Shown: positions 26,991-36,523 of the stretch, piece after piece
Layout: each line of letters opens with the position of its first letter
Position numbering within the stretch: the stretch's first letter is position 1
Assembly (NCBI GenBank): GCA_025359065.1
Contig: JANYHM010000028.1
Span: 1-64,000 of the forward strand
From: Synechococcales cyanobacterium GL140_1_metabinner_5_sub
GTDB taxonomy: Bacteria; Cyanobacteriota; Cyanobacteriia; Cyanobacteriales; Chamaesiphonaceae
Length of the DNA stretch: 64,000 nt
Direction of reading: 5' to 3'
Position numbers and translations under genes: made by a program
The notes under the pieces: generated by a model
Database searches by the model: none
What the model was told of the DNA's origin: nothing
Seen by the model: only the letters and a program-made list of their open reading frames with translations

Positions 26991-27328
26991 CGAAGGAGTA
27001 TTAGAACATAGGAAAAATCCCAAATTGTACCATAACTGTAATTCAGTCAAGCAACAGTGTCAGTGAGCAATTTGTTAAGTCTGATACTTTTTAAGTGAAA
27101 AAGTATCAATCAGGTACTATGTGATACGACAATTACTTAAACGTCAAGATAGAATTTGCGTACTCTGCTGAACTCTAAGATCTGAGTAATTGTGCTTATT
27201 TGCTACAAAGTCTTTTTCAAAGAGGTGTTTCTTTTTACTGAGGTGCAAAAATAGGCTTTAACATCAAATTACTTCAAAGCAGTCTGAAAAATATGCAGCC
27301 TTCCAACTATTTAAGGATTATTCTATAG
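26991..27328. other. intergenic region with a 10-bp perfect hairpin
   Basis: No gene is seen. GATACTTTTT (27083-27092) and AAAAAGTATC (27098-27107) form a perfect inverted repeat around a 5-nt loop, and GTGATAC recurs at about 27119. This may be a terminator for the methyltransferase gene or an operator. The remainder is AT-rich and probably holds the promoter of the kinase gene. Confidence 0.5.
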
Positions 27329-29671
27329 ATGAACACTGAAAGGAGACAAGGATTAAGTCCTGAGGAAAATAGTCAGCAATATGGTCAGATACAACATCAA
27401 ACACATGCCAATGCTTTAGATTTTTCAGCTCCCTCGACAATCACAGCAATTAATGTTGTAACCAGAAGCAACTCAGAGGAAGGGGGTCTAGATCTAGGCC
27501 GAGTCGCTAAGACTCTCCAAAGACAGGTTTGGATAATTATACTGGCTAATATTCTGATGGCGGGTGCAGCGATCGCTTGGAATAGAACTCGACCACCAGC
27601 TTATGAAGGCAGCTTTAAGATTTTGATTGAGCCTGCTACTGCAGAAGGTCAGGTAGTTTCAGCCTTAAAAGGTAATCAAACCAGTGTAGAAGAGCAAGAT
27701 CTTAGTAGTGCCAACTCCAAGGTTATCTTAGATTATCCAACACAGATTCAAATACTATTGAGCGACAAGACGTTAATGCCAGTCGTGCAACAGCTTCAAA
27801 CTTATTTCCCAGAAACTTCTTATGCAAATCTAAAAGGTGCCTTAACCATCGCCAGATTCAAAGAACAATCAGACACAAAGATCCTGGAGGTTAAGTATGT
27901 TTCTAGGACATCGAATGAGACAAAACAGGTGATGAACCTCGTTTCTCGTGCATATATCCAATATAGTTTAACTGAACGGCAAACCAACGTACGACGAGCT
28001 ATACAGTTTGTCGATTCTCAACTACCTAAGATCCAGACTCAAGTTCGTGAGTTAGAGATAGCTTTGCAGAGCTTCCGTGAGAGAAATCAGTTAATTGATC
28101 CTGTCACGATGGGTTCTCAGATCGGCTCTCAAAATGGAAGTGTTCAACAAGAAATAATTACCACCCAAATAGAACTAGCTAAAACCAGACAACTTTATAA
28201 TTCTCTTGAGAATCAGTTACAGCTTCAGCCTAATGATGTTGAAGCGGCATCGGTACTAAGCGAAGCACCTGGGTATCAACAGTTAGTCAAACAGTTACAA
28301 GATATTGATGTAGAGTTGCAAACTCAATCTGCAAATCTTACGGATGAAAACCCTAAAATAGTCTTATTGCGTGAAAAAAGAGCAAAACTGCTGCCACTGG
28401 TTCAACAGCAGGCTGGCGCAGCTCTGGGCGATAAATTGTCTCAAAGAACCACAAGTGTACAGACATTACCTTATCAAAATGGCCTTCGACAAGATCTGAG
28501 TAAGCAGTTTATAGGTGCTGCTACACAGGTGCAAGTTTTGGAAGCTAAATTAAATGGCTTGAGCTTGGCCAGCCAAAAGTTATCAATTCAAACTGGTCAG
28601 CTCCCAGTTATATCTCGTCAATACGAGAATTTACAAAGACGACTGAAAACGGCAACAGAACAGCTCAGTAAATTTTTGCAAAAGCGTGAGGAGTTAATGA
28701 TCAACGCTGCTCGGCAAGAAATACCGTGGGAATTAATTGCTCCTCCTTCGGTCAAAGCAGTGTCTTCACCTGGTTTAGCCAAAGACTTATTATTAAGTCT
28801 TTTTATAGGCTCTCTTCTAGGAGCCGGAATCGCTATACTTCGCGAAAAGATGAATGATGTGATTTATTCAGTCAAAGATATAAAAGAGGAATTGAACCTA
28901 TCTGTTTTAGGCACGATTCCTGATATCAATGAAGAGAGAAAAATACTGAACGCTAAAAAAGGTCACAAAGAGCAACTCACTGTCAGTTATCAGTTTTCCC
29001 CATTCACGGAATCTTTCAGAGCACTTAACTCCCAAATCCGTCTGCTGCGTCCAGATTTACCTATTAAATCTTTAGTAATCAGTTCATCCCTACCAAATGA
29101 AGGAAAGAGCACTATAGCACTGCACCTAGCTCAAGCTGCGGCAGCGATGGGTCAACGAGTGCTGCTAGTAAATGCGGACATGAGGAAAGTGAGTCCACAA
29201 CAATCAGCAAATAAAAATTCGATTGAAGGTTTAACTGATGTCATTGCCGGTACCACCCATTTAATGGATGCAATTCGATTATTACCAGGGGAAGACAATT
29301 TATATATTCTCCCTGCTGGTTCTACTGTAATGGATCCTACTAGCTTTTTAGGATCAAACAAAATGCGAAATTTAATGGAAATTTGTAAACACAACTTTGA
29401 TTTGGTTATTTATGATACTGTTCCACTAAGTTTTGCAGATTCATTACTGCTCATCCCCCAAACTGACGGGTTATTGATGGTAGCAAGGTTAAGCAAAGTC
29501 CACCGCGAAGATATTCGTAATTCATTAAATATGTTAGATGTATCTAGAGTTACGGTGTTAGGATTAGTTGTAAATATGGCTAATAGAGTTGGATCTCCGA
29601 ATAGGAAGTCCTACGATAGCACAGCACAATCGCATGGATCATTAAATGCTGCCACCACAGCAAAAGGATAA
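27329..29671 (+). CDS. Wzz/Wzc-like polysaccharide co-polymerase with BY-kinase domain
   Basis: This is a 780-residue fusion of a Wzz chain-length domain (transmembrane helix near 67-83, periplasmic coiled coils about 200-450, second helix near 485-505) and a cytoplasmic bacterial tyrosine kinase domain. Kinase motifs are Walker A SSLPNEGKSTIA (about 585-596), Walker A' LLVNADMRK and Walker B FDLVIYDT (about 690). It controls chain length and export of an exopolysaccharide. The C-terminal tail has only one Tyr (NRKSYDSTAQ) and not the Tyr cluster of Wzc. It has its own upstream region and precedes the initiating transferase gene. Confidence 0.9.
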   Translation: MNTERRQGLSPEENSQQYGQIQHQTHANALDFSAPSTITAINVVTRSNSEEGGLDLGRVAKTLQRQVWIIILANILMAGAAIAWNRTRPPAYEGSFKILIEPATAEGQVVSALKGNQTSVEEQDLSSANSKVILDYPTQIQILLSDKTLMPVVQQLQTYFPETSYANLKGALTIARFKEQSDTKILEVKYVSRTSNETKQVMNLVSRAYIQYSLTERQTNVRRAIQFVDSQLPKIQTQVRELEIALQSFRERNQLIDPVTMGSQIGSQNGSVQQEIITTQIELAKTRQLYNSLENQLQLQPNDVEAASVLSEAPGYQQLVKQLQDIDVELQTQSANLTDENPKIVLLREKRAKLLPLVQQQAGAALGDKLSQRTTSVQTLPYQNGLRQDLSKQFIGAATQVQVLEAKLNGLSLASQKLSIQTGQLPVISRQYENLQRRLKTATEQLSKFLQKREELMINAARQEIPWELIAPPSVKAVSSPGLAKDLLLSLFIGSLLGAGIAILREKMNDVIYSVKDIKEELNLSVLGTIPDINEERKILNAKKGHKEQLTVSYQFSPFTESFRALNSQIRLLRPDLPIKSLVISSSLPNEGKSTIALHLAQAAAAMGQRVLLVNADMRKVSPQQSANKNSIEGLTDVIAGTTHLMDAIRLLPGEDNLYILPAGSTVMDPTSFLGSNKMRNLMEICKHNFDLVIYDTVPLSFADSLLLIPQTDGLLMVARLSKVHREDIRNSLNMLDVSRVTVLGLVVNMANRVGSPNRKSYDSTAQSHGSLNAATTAKG

Positions 29672-30080
29672 GTGATTCATAATTTAAATAGAGAGGCTTC
29701 TTGGCCAAATTAGCTTTGATGTTAAGATGATAATCTCACCACGAAAATCAGTTGACACTGCTAAATACAAAAAAAAAGCAAAAAATCATAGTTGTGCCCT
29801 AATATACAACGAGCCTAAACCAAATCTTGTATTATTTTACATATATAGCTTTGATGAACCACCTAAGTTTAATAGCGGTTGTATACTAAGAGAGATCTGT
29901 GATGTTCCAAGGTATTTAATACTGATAATTTTATTTTATTGATTTGGCCTCGAAAACTGAGAAGCCGAAAAATTCCATTTCAAAAAGACTTAGGCAAATA
30001 GTTTCGTCCGTTTTATACTCCTACTTTAGAGTTAAGTTCGGCTGTTGATCAGCATTTATCCCCAAATCCTCACCTTGAGT
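29672..30080. other. AT-rich intergenic region, no clear gene
   Basis: This 409-bp gap lies between the co-polymerase and the sugar transferase. A short plus-strand open frame (29727-29942) is present, but its composition is low-complexity, it has no ribosome binding site and it resembles no family I know, so I do not call it. The region may hold a promoter for the downstream genes. Confidence 0.4.
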
Positions 30081-31604
30081 ATGAGAAATCGCATGAATGA
30101 TTTTAAAGAACCTGATCCTAATGGCATTTTTTGGCAAACCAAAGATATTGGTGCAGTTAATTTAGCTCTAGATATCAGCAAAGCAAACCTATCATTAGAT
30201 ATTCGTGCATCAAACCTGTCTTTGCGGTGGAGAACATTAATAATCGGTGTACAGTTAATAACTTTGATTGTCCTAGATATATCCATGCTCTTTACATCAT
30301 GGATCCTGGCAGACTTGCTTAATGGGGCAAAATCCGAGCCAAACATTTATAGTTCAATGTTACCAATATTAGCAGTAAATCTTGGCATTCTTACTGTTTC
30401 AGGGTTCTATGGCGCTGACGAAAAACTCAACAGATTTGCAAAATTATTCAGATCTCTTACTGTTGCTCAGATTGTCTTACTAACCATTGCTTTTTTCTAC
30501 AAGCCTAAACTTTGGGCTTTGCACTCAGTGATTTTTACTGCTTGGCCACTAAATTTCGTTTTTATTGGTGGGGCAAGATTTCTGTTCTGTATATCGATGA
30601 TGCAAATCCGCAAGCGGATACCACTCTTCCAACAGTCGATTGCACTCATCGGGCATCAAGTTGATATTGAGCGCGTCAGAAAGCTACTTCACCGATCACA
30701 GCAGTTTAAAATAGACAGCGTAATTGATTTAGCCACCTGGGATATGCAGAGCCAGTTAGAGCAAATTCTACATCAAGTGAGATTGCGCAAGGTCAGTGAA
30801 GTATTTGTTTGCTCACCAAATTCGATTGACAATCAAATAATCTTATTTTGGAATTTGAAAGCATCAGGGATCCATCTCCGAATTGTGCCTACTGAGTTGC
30901 AACTTCCCCAAAGAGCATCTGAGACCAAAATGATTGAGGAGATTCATACCACCCGTTTCAACTCTTTGCCTTTTGTAGGAATCAATTTTTGGTTGAAGCG
31001 AGCGTTCGATTTAACTGCTTCATTTATGGCTTTAGCACTGCTTTCACCGTTATTGCTCCTGATTGCTATGGTAATCAAATTTTCTTCTCCCGGACCAATT
31101 TTCTACAGACAATACCGGGTGGGCTTAAAAGGCAACCGTTTCCAAGTCTGGAAATTTAGAACCATGGTGAAGAATGCTAGTGAGCAGCAGAAACAGTTAG
31201 AGGCTCAAAATGAAGTTCAAGGCGGGGTATTATTTAAAATCAAAAATGATCCACGCATTACCAAAGTCGGCAAGTTTTTGCGCGACTATAGTTTGGATGA
31301 GCTGCCACAGCTCATCAATGTAATCCAAGGACAAATGAGTATTGTTGGACCACGACCTCTGGCGATCAGAGACTATGAACTATCAATGCAAGAGTCTGAT
31401 TTGTCGGATAGAAATCGTTTTCTGCGCTATGAAGTTCTACCCGGTATTACCGGGCTATGGCAAGTCAAAGGTAGAAAAAATATCAACTCTGGCGAGATTT
31501 TCTACTGGGATACAATTTATATTCTTCAGTGGTCTCTAGCCTTAGACATTAAGATAGTGTTTGAAACAATCAAGGTTGTACTATTCAAAGAAGGTGCTTG
31601 CTAA
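30081..31604 (+). CDS. polyprenyl glycosylphosphotransferase (initiating sugar transferase)
   Basis: This is a 507-residue WbaP/WcaJ/GumD-type enzyme. It has four N-terminal transmembrane segments, a CoA-binding-like middle domain, a fifth membrane segment (ASFMALALLSPLLLLIAMVI) and the C-terminal catalytic domain. Catalytic landmarks are WKFRTM, KNDPRITKVGKFLRDYSLDELPQ and SIVGPRPL. It transfers a hexose-1-phosphate to undecaprenyl phosphate and so starts repeat-unit synthesis. I chose the ATG at 30081; TTG at 30045 and ATG at 30093 are alternatives. No other initiating transferase is in the window, so it probably serves both arms. Confidence 0.9.
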   Translation: MRNRMNDFKEPDPNGIFWQTKDIGAVNLALDISKANLSLDIRASNLSLRWRTLIIGVQLITLIVLDISMLFTSWILADLLNGAKSEPNIYSSMLPILAVNLGILTVSGFYGADEKLNRFAKLFRSLTVAQIVLLTIAFFYKPKLWALHSVIFTAWPLNFVFIGGARFLFCISMMQIRKRIPLFQQSIALIGHQVDIERVRKLLHRSQQFKIDSVIDLATWDMQSQLEQILHQVRLRKVSEVFVCSPNSIDNQIILFWNLKASGIHLRIVPTELQLPQRASETKMIEEIHTTRFNSLPFVGINFWLKRAFDLTASFMALALLSPLLLLIAMVIKFSSPGPIFYRQYRVGLKGNRFQVWKFRTMVKNASEQQKQLEAQNEVQGGVLFKIKNDPRITKVGKFLRDYSLDELPQLINVIQGQMSIVGPRPLAIRDYELSMQESDLSDRNRFLRYEVLPGITGLWQVKGRKNINSGEIFYWDTIYILQWSLALDIKIVFETIKVVLFKEGAC

Positions 31605-31720
31605 TAGCTCACAGTGACGAAGATTTGATATTATCAGAGTGATAATCATGTATTTATTAAATAGCTGACTTAAATAACGCATTTCTCCATCCCCTCACTC
31701 TCATTTATTTGGTTTAATCT

Positions 31721-33520
31721 ATGCAAAAGCAGCTCGCAAAATCTTTCTATATTCTTGATGGAAGGCAAAGAAAGTTAATCCTAATGGTAATGCTCTTTCT
31801 ATTTGTCTCCATAATCGAAGTGGTTAGCACTGGGTTAGTTGGGCAGTTTATATCCCTGGCCACTGATTCTGATTTGATCGCTAAAAGCAGCTTTTTCAAC
31901 TTAGTTTATAAATGGTTGGACTTAAACTCTCAAAGCCAATTATTAATAGTATTTGGAGGTTTGGTAATTGCTGTATTTTACTTTAAATCTTTCCTGAGCT
32001 TCTTTTCGCAAAAGATTATTTTTGAGTTTGGATTCAAACTTCAGGGGGAACTAGCTGCTAAACTAATGAATCTGTATCTAGATGCACCATACACTTTTCA
32101 CCTAAATAGAAATAGTGCTTCTCTCATCCAAAATATTATTGGTGAGACTAGTCGTTTTACCCAGGGAGTAATATCGCCAGGTCTTACTTGTGTATCTAAT
32201 GCTGTAATCACAATTGCATTGGTAGGATTACTTGTAAAAGTCAATGTAATGGCTATGGTTGTAATCAGCGGTATTTTACTGCTCTCTTATGTTCTAATGC
32301 TTTCTCTCAAAAGTAAAATCTCTCTTTGGGGAAGGCAAGGTTCAGAGGCCAATACTGAAATGATACGAGTAATTAATCATGGTCTGGGAGGCTTGAAAGA
32401 AACTAAAGTAATTGGTTGTGAGTCATATTTTGAAAACCAGATGGAAACTCAAATAAAAAAGTACTCTAGTAGTGCAAGTTTAGCTTTAAGCTTTGGTAAC
32501 TTACCAAGATATATTATTGAAGCTTTCCTCATCAGCTTTTTAATAGGCTTTACTTTTTTATTCTTAGCTACTAATCAAGGAAATGCTAAAGGTTTGAGTG
32601 CGACCCTAGGAGTATTTGCTTTGGTATCAATAAGACTACTCCCAGCAGTAGGGAATTTGCTCACTTCGATCAATGGTATTAGGTATAGCGCTTATTCTAT
32701 AGATAAAATACACTTGGATTTAAAAGAGCTAGAAAATGCCAATATATCTAAAAAGATAAAGTTAGTATCCTCTGGGCTAAATACCAGGCCAATTCTACCA
32801 TTCACGAACGGCATTACGCTAGAAAATGTTACATACAGTTATCCTAATTCTCAGAGAAAATCCCTAGAAGGAATTTCTTTTTACATTAGAAAGGGTGAGT
32901 CTGTTGGTTTGATCGGTAAGTCTGGAGCCGGTAAAACAACTCTAGTTGATGTAATATTGGGGCTTCTAGAAACTCAGGTTGGAGATATCAAAGTAGATGG
33001 TACATCTATTTATACAGATTTAAGAGCTTGGCAAAATATGATTGGATATGTTCCTCAATCAATATTTTTAGTAGACGATACGCTTGAAAAAAATATAGCA
33101 TTTGGTGTTTCTGAACATTTAATTGATAGCCAGAGATTGAAAAAAGCCGTTCTAGCTGCTCAGCTTGAAGAGCTAATTGAGCAGCTACCTAATGGCCTTG
33201 ATACTATGGTTGGTGAGCGTGGCGTACTATTATCTGGTGGTCAGCGTCAAAGAATTGGCATTGCTAGAGCACTTTATCATGAGCGAGAAATACTAGTTTT
33301 TGATGAAGCAACTGCTGCTCTAGATAATGAAACAGAAGGCTTAGTGACAGAAGCCATTAAGTCATTGAGTGGTATTAAAACCATGATTATTATTGCCCAT
33401 CGCTTAAGTACGATCGAGCACTGCGACCACATATATCAATTAGATAAAGGTCGGGTAATAAATTCGGGTAGTTACAATGAAGTTGTTTTAGGTAAAAAGG
33501 TACAATATGAATCCATCTAA
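31721..33520 (+). CDS. ABC transporter, fused permease and ATPase (PglK/MsbA type)
   Basis: This is a 599-residue half-transporter with six N-terminal transmembrane helices (about 20-310) and a C-terminal ATPase. Motifs are Walker A GKSGAGKTT, Q-loop GYVPQSIF, signature LLSGGQRQRIGIARAL, Walker B ILVFDEATAALD and H-loop IIIAHR. Its place among glycosyltransferases suggests flipping or export of lipid-linked oligosaccharide, like PglK, as an alternative to a Wzx flippase, which I do not see in the window. Its 3' end overlaps the next gene by 14 nt. Confidence 0.9.
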   Translation: MQKQLAKSFYILDGRQRKLILMVMLFLFVSIIEVVSTGLVGQFISLATDSDLIAKSSFFNLVYKWLDLNSQSQLLIVFGGLVIAVFYFKSFLSFFSQKIIFEFGFKLQGELAAKLMNLYLDAPYTFHLNRNSASLIQNIIGETSRFTQGVISPGLTCVSNAVITIALVGLLVKVNVMAMVVISGILLLSYVLMLSLKSKISLWGRQGSEANTEMIRVINHGLGGLKETKVIGCESYFENQMETQIKKYSSSASLALSFGNLPRYIIEAFLISFLIGFTFLFLATNQGNAKGLSATLGVFALVSIRLLPAVGNLLTSINGIRYSAYSIDKIHLDLKELENANISKKIKLVSSGLNTRPILPFTNGITLENVTYSYPNSQRKSLEGISFYIRKGESVGLIGKSGAGKTTLVDVILGLLETQVGDIKVDGTSIYTDLRAWQNMIGYVPQSIFLVDDTLEKNIAFGVSEHLIDSQRLKKAVLAAQLEELIEQLPNGLDTMVGERGVLLSGGQRQRIGIARALYHEREILVFDEATAALDNETEGLVTEAIKSLSGIKTMIIIAHRLSTIEHCDHIYQLDKGRVINSGSYNEVVLGKKVQYESI

Positions 33521-34442
33521 TAACTCTCCGATTATGATCGCCTGTGCTGCTGACGAAGCGTTTTCCATGCCTATGGCAGTTATGCTTCGATCAGCTTTAA
33601 AAAATGTTGCCAATAACAAACAAGTTCGTATTTTTGCCATTGATGGAGGTATTAAAGAATCTAGCAAGAAAAAAATCTTAGCTTCATTGGCTAACCAATC
33701 TGTTACTTTTAACTGGATTCAAGCATCTGATTCCTTACCAGATAATCTCCCCATTGCTACACATGTGCTGCCACACATCAATAAATCTACTTACTACCGC
33801 TTGTTATTGGCTAGAGTTCTGCCACCTGAAATAGACAAAATAATTTACTTAGACAGTGATTTAGTCGTGCTTGGCGACTTAAATAAGCTATGGGAAATGG
33901 AAATTGCCGATAACTATGTATTGGCAGCCCAAGATTGTGGTATTCCATTTGTTTCAGCACCTTATGGAATCAAAAAGTATGAAGATCTAGGCATTCCTGC
34001 AACTCAGAAGTATTTTAATGCCGGGGTTTTAGTGATGAATTTAGCTAGATGGAGATCTGAAGATATTGATATTACGTTGTTTAAGTATCTTGAGACATAT
34101 CGAGAATACGTCCAACATCATGATCAAGAAGCAATGAATGCGGTATTTGCTGGAAAATGGGGAGAGATAAGTCCGCAATGGAATCAGACTCCTCTTTTAT
34201 TTACCTATTCTTCATGGAAAGAAAGTCCTTATCAAGAGTTAGATTACTCCAATGCTGTTAATAATCCTTGCATTGTACACTTTGCTAGCACTGCTAAACC
34301 TTGGAATAGTTTTGAGCAACATCCCCGTAGAAATTTATTTTTTGAATATCTTGATATGACAGCTTGGTCTGGTTGGCGACTTAATTTTCGTCGCAGATTA
34401 CAGAGGAAGGTTATTAGAACTCTTAAGCAATTTGCTGTCTAA
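33507..34442 (+). CDS. glycosyltransferase family 8 protein (copy 1)
   Basis: This is a 311-residue GT8 enzyme. Motifs are IACAADEAF at the N-terminus, the metal-binding IYLDSDLVV (about 113-121), YFNAGVLVMNL, HHDQEAMNAVF and the C-terminal IVHFASTAKPW. It retains the anomeric configuration and probably transfers galactose, glucose or galacturonate. It is closely similar to the next gene, so the two arose by tandem duplication. The usual HFxGxxKPW block has Ser in place of Gly here. Confidence 0.9.
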   Translation: MNPSNNSPIMIACAADEAFSMPMAVMLRSALKNVANNKQVRIFAIDGGIKESSKKKILASLANQSVTFNWIQASDSLPDNLPIATHVLPHINKSTYYRLLLARVLPPEIDKIIYLDSDLVVLGDLNKLWEMEIADNYVLAAQDCGIPFVSAPYGIKKYEDLGIPATQKYFNAGVLVMNLARWRSEDIDITLFKYLETYREYVQHHDQEAMNAVFAGKWGEISPQWNQTPLLFTYSSWKESPYQELDYSNAVNNPCIVHFASTAKPWNSFEQHPRRNLFFEYLDMTAWSGWRLNFRRRLQRKVIRTLKQFAV

Positions 34443-34495
34443 TGAAATCTTATGAATATTTTTAGTTGTTTAGCAAAACAAATAATTCAAGTAAA

Positions 34496-35443
34496 ATGAA
34501 CCAAATTAACAATTTGCCAATTACTATAGCCTGTGCTGCTGATGATGGATATGCCATGCATATGGCAGTAATGCTTCGTTCCGTGCTAGAAAATATACCA
34601 GTTAGTCAAAAAATTTGTATATTCGCGATCGATGGAGGGATTACAGAATCTAATAAGAAAAAAATTTTAGCTTCTTTAGGAAAAAGATCGGTTGATTTCA
34701 ACTGGATCTCCGAGCCGGTTGATCTACCTGATAATCTGCCCCTAGCTAAAAACATATTATCTCATGCCAGCAAAGCTTTATATTATAGACTGTTACTGGC
34801 TGACGTTTTGCCACCTAATTATGAAAAAGTTATTTATCTAGATAGTGATTTAATAGTAATTCAAGATCTAGAAAAACTGTGGCAGACAGACATTGGAGAC
34901 AATTATGTTTTGGCAGTGCAAGATAGTAGCATCCCGTTCGTTTCTTCACCATACGGCATTAAAAAATATCAAGATTTAAATATGTCCGCCGAAAACAAGT
35001 ATTTTAACTCAGGAGTGCTAGTAATTAACTTACGGAAGTGGAGAGCTGAAAATGTCAGTGCTAAGTTGTTCCAATACCTTGAAACATATAGAGACTGCGT
35101 TCAACATCACGATCAAGAAGCTATGAATGCTCTATTTGCCGGAAAATGGGGAGAAATTGAGCCACAGTGGAATCAGACACCTAATTTCTTTGACTATCCT
35201 TCCTGGAAAGAGAGTCCTTACCAAGAAATAGACTATTACAACGCAGTCAATAATCCATATATTGTCCACTTTGCTGGCACAGCTAAACCCTGGAATAGTT
35301 TTGAAAAACATCCCTTAAGGGAGATGTTTTTTCACTACTTAGATATGACGGCCTGGTCTGGTTGGCGATTTACTGTTTGGAAAAGGTTTAGGAGTAAACT
35401 GATCAGAATAATCAGAAGTTTTAACGCTTGGTCTTTCCCTTAG
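34496..35443 (+). CDS. glycosyltransferase family 8 protein (copy 2)
   Basis: This is a 315-residue GT8 enzyme parallel to copy 1 along its whole length: IACAADDGY, IYLDSDLIV, YFNSGVLVINL, HHDQEAMNALF, and HFAGTAKPW with the Gly intact. I placed the start at the ATG at 34496 by alignment with copy 1; a TTG at 34466 adds ten residues. Two adjacent paralogues in one operon suggest two successive transfers with similar donors, or a recent gene-dosage event. Confidence 0.88.
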   Translation: MNQINNLPITIACAADDGYAMHMAVMLRSVLENIPVSQKICIFAIDGGITESNKKKILASLGKRSVDFNWISEPVDLPDNLPLAKNILSHASKALYYRLLLADVLPPNYEKVIYLDSDLIVIQDLEKLWQTDIGDNYVLAVQDSSIPFVSSPYGIKKYQDLNMSAENKYFNSGVLVINLRKWRAENVSAKLFQYLETYRDCVQHHDQEAMNALFAGKWGEIEPQWNQTPNFFDYPSWKESPYQEIDYYNAVNNPYIVHFAGTAKPWNSFEKHPLREMFFHYLDMTAWSGWRFTVWKRFRSKLIRIIRSFNAWSFP

Positions 35444-35545
35444 TTTTTATAATAAGCCTTGCTATCATTTTCGCCAGAGGCTTTAGAATTCACAAATAAT
35501 TCCTGCTATTATACTCAGCATCAAGCTTCTTATCTGTACATTTAC

Positions 35546-36475
35546 ATGTTTTACTCCAAACCAATTGTATTTATTATCTTTAGGCGACCAGATGTCACGG
35601 CAAAAGTTTTTGAGTCTATTCGTCAGCTTCGACCCAAAAAGTTATTTGTTATTGCAGACGGCCCGCGCCCAGATAAGCCTGGAGAAGCCGAGCAGTGTGC
35701 AGAGACCCGAGCAATTATTGATCAGGTTGATTGGGATTGTGAAGTTTTCAAGCGTTATGCCGAACATAACCTAGGTTGTGGAGTAAACATCTCCCAAGGA
35801 ATTAGTTGGGTATTTGAGCAAGTAGAAGATGCCGTTATTCTTGAGGATGACTGCTTACCACATCCTGACTTTTATCATTACTGTGAGAATTTGCTGGACA
35901 AGTACAAAGATGATGAGCGAATCATGCACATATCTGGCAATCAGAACTTACTAAACTACAGTAAAGAAATCAAATATAGCTACTATTACTCGCGCTATCC
36001 AATCATTTGGGGCTGGGCAACCTGGCGACGAGCCTGGGAGAAATATAGTTTCACCATGGATAATTGGTTAGAGTGCTTAGAAGGAGAATGGCTCGATCGA
36101 TTTTTTGATGATAAAAGAGCTAGCTATGTGTGGCACAAAAACCTCAAAGATGTTTATTCAAATCAATATACATGGGATTATCAATGGTTTTTCACTTGCT
36201 GGACACAATCGGGTCTGGCTATTATGCCAAAAGTAAACTTGGTTACTAATGTGGGTTTTGGCGATGGAGCAACTCATACTAGCGATGGTAATAATCCTTG
36301 GGCAAACCTGCCGGTACAGTCTTTGTCATTTCCTTTAAAGCATCCGCCTTTCATTATCCGCGATACTTTCGCAGATCATCATCTGCAAAATACTCAATTT
36401 GATCCAAGTAAAATTAATAAGCTGTTCATGTCAATCAATCAGCTTCCAGTTGTTCGTTCCTTAGAAAAGAGATAA
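35546..36475 (+). CDS. GT2/GNT-I-like glycosyltransferase
   Basis: This is a 309-residue GT-A-fold protein: KPIVFIIFRRPDVTAKVFESIR at the N-terminus, HNLGCGVNISQGI, and the acidic metal motif AVILEDDCLPHPDF near residue 105. A conserved-looking aromatic segment, IIWGWATWRRAWEKY, follows. The family is sometimes annotated as a nucleotide-diphospho-sugar transferase of the HlpA type. The ATG at 35546 starts directly at the first strand; a TTG at 35459 gives an unlikely extension. Confidence 0.75.
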   Translation: MFYSKPIVFIIFRRPDVTAKVFESIRQLRPKKLFVIADGPRPDKPGEAEQCAETRAIIDQVDWDCEVFKRYAEHNLGCGVNISQGISWVFEQVEDAVILEDDCLPHPDFYHYCENLLDKYKDDERIMHISGNQNLLNYSKEIKYSYYYSRYPIIWGWATWRRAWEKYSFTMDNWLECLEGEWLDRFFDDKRASYVWHKNLKDVYSNQYTWDYQWFFTCWTQSGLAIMPKVNLVTNVGFGDGATHTSDGNNPWANLPVQSLSFPLKHPPFIIRDTFADHHLQNTQFDPSKINKLFMSINQLPVVRSLEKR

Positions 36476-36523
36476 GATAATTACTATAAGATTCTAACGT
36501 ATTAATAAGGAGCTTGTATTTCA

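Noticed and set aside
29727-29942. 71-codon open frame between the co-polymerase and sugar-transferase genes
   Set aside because: AT-rich low-complexity composition, no ribosome binding site and no recognisable family; it looks like chance.
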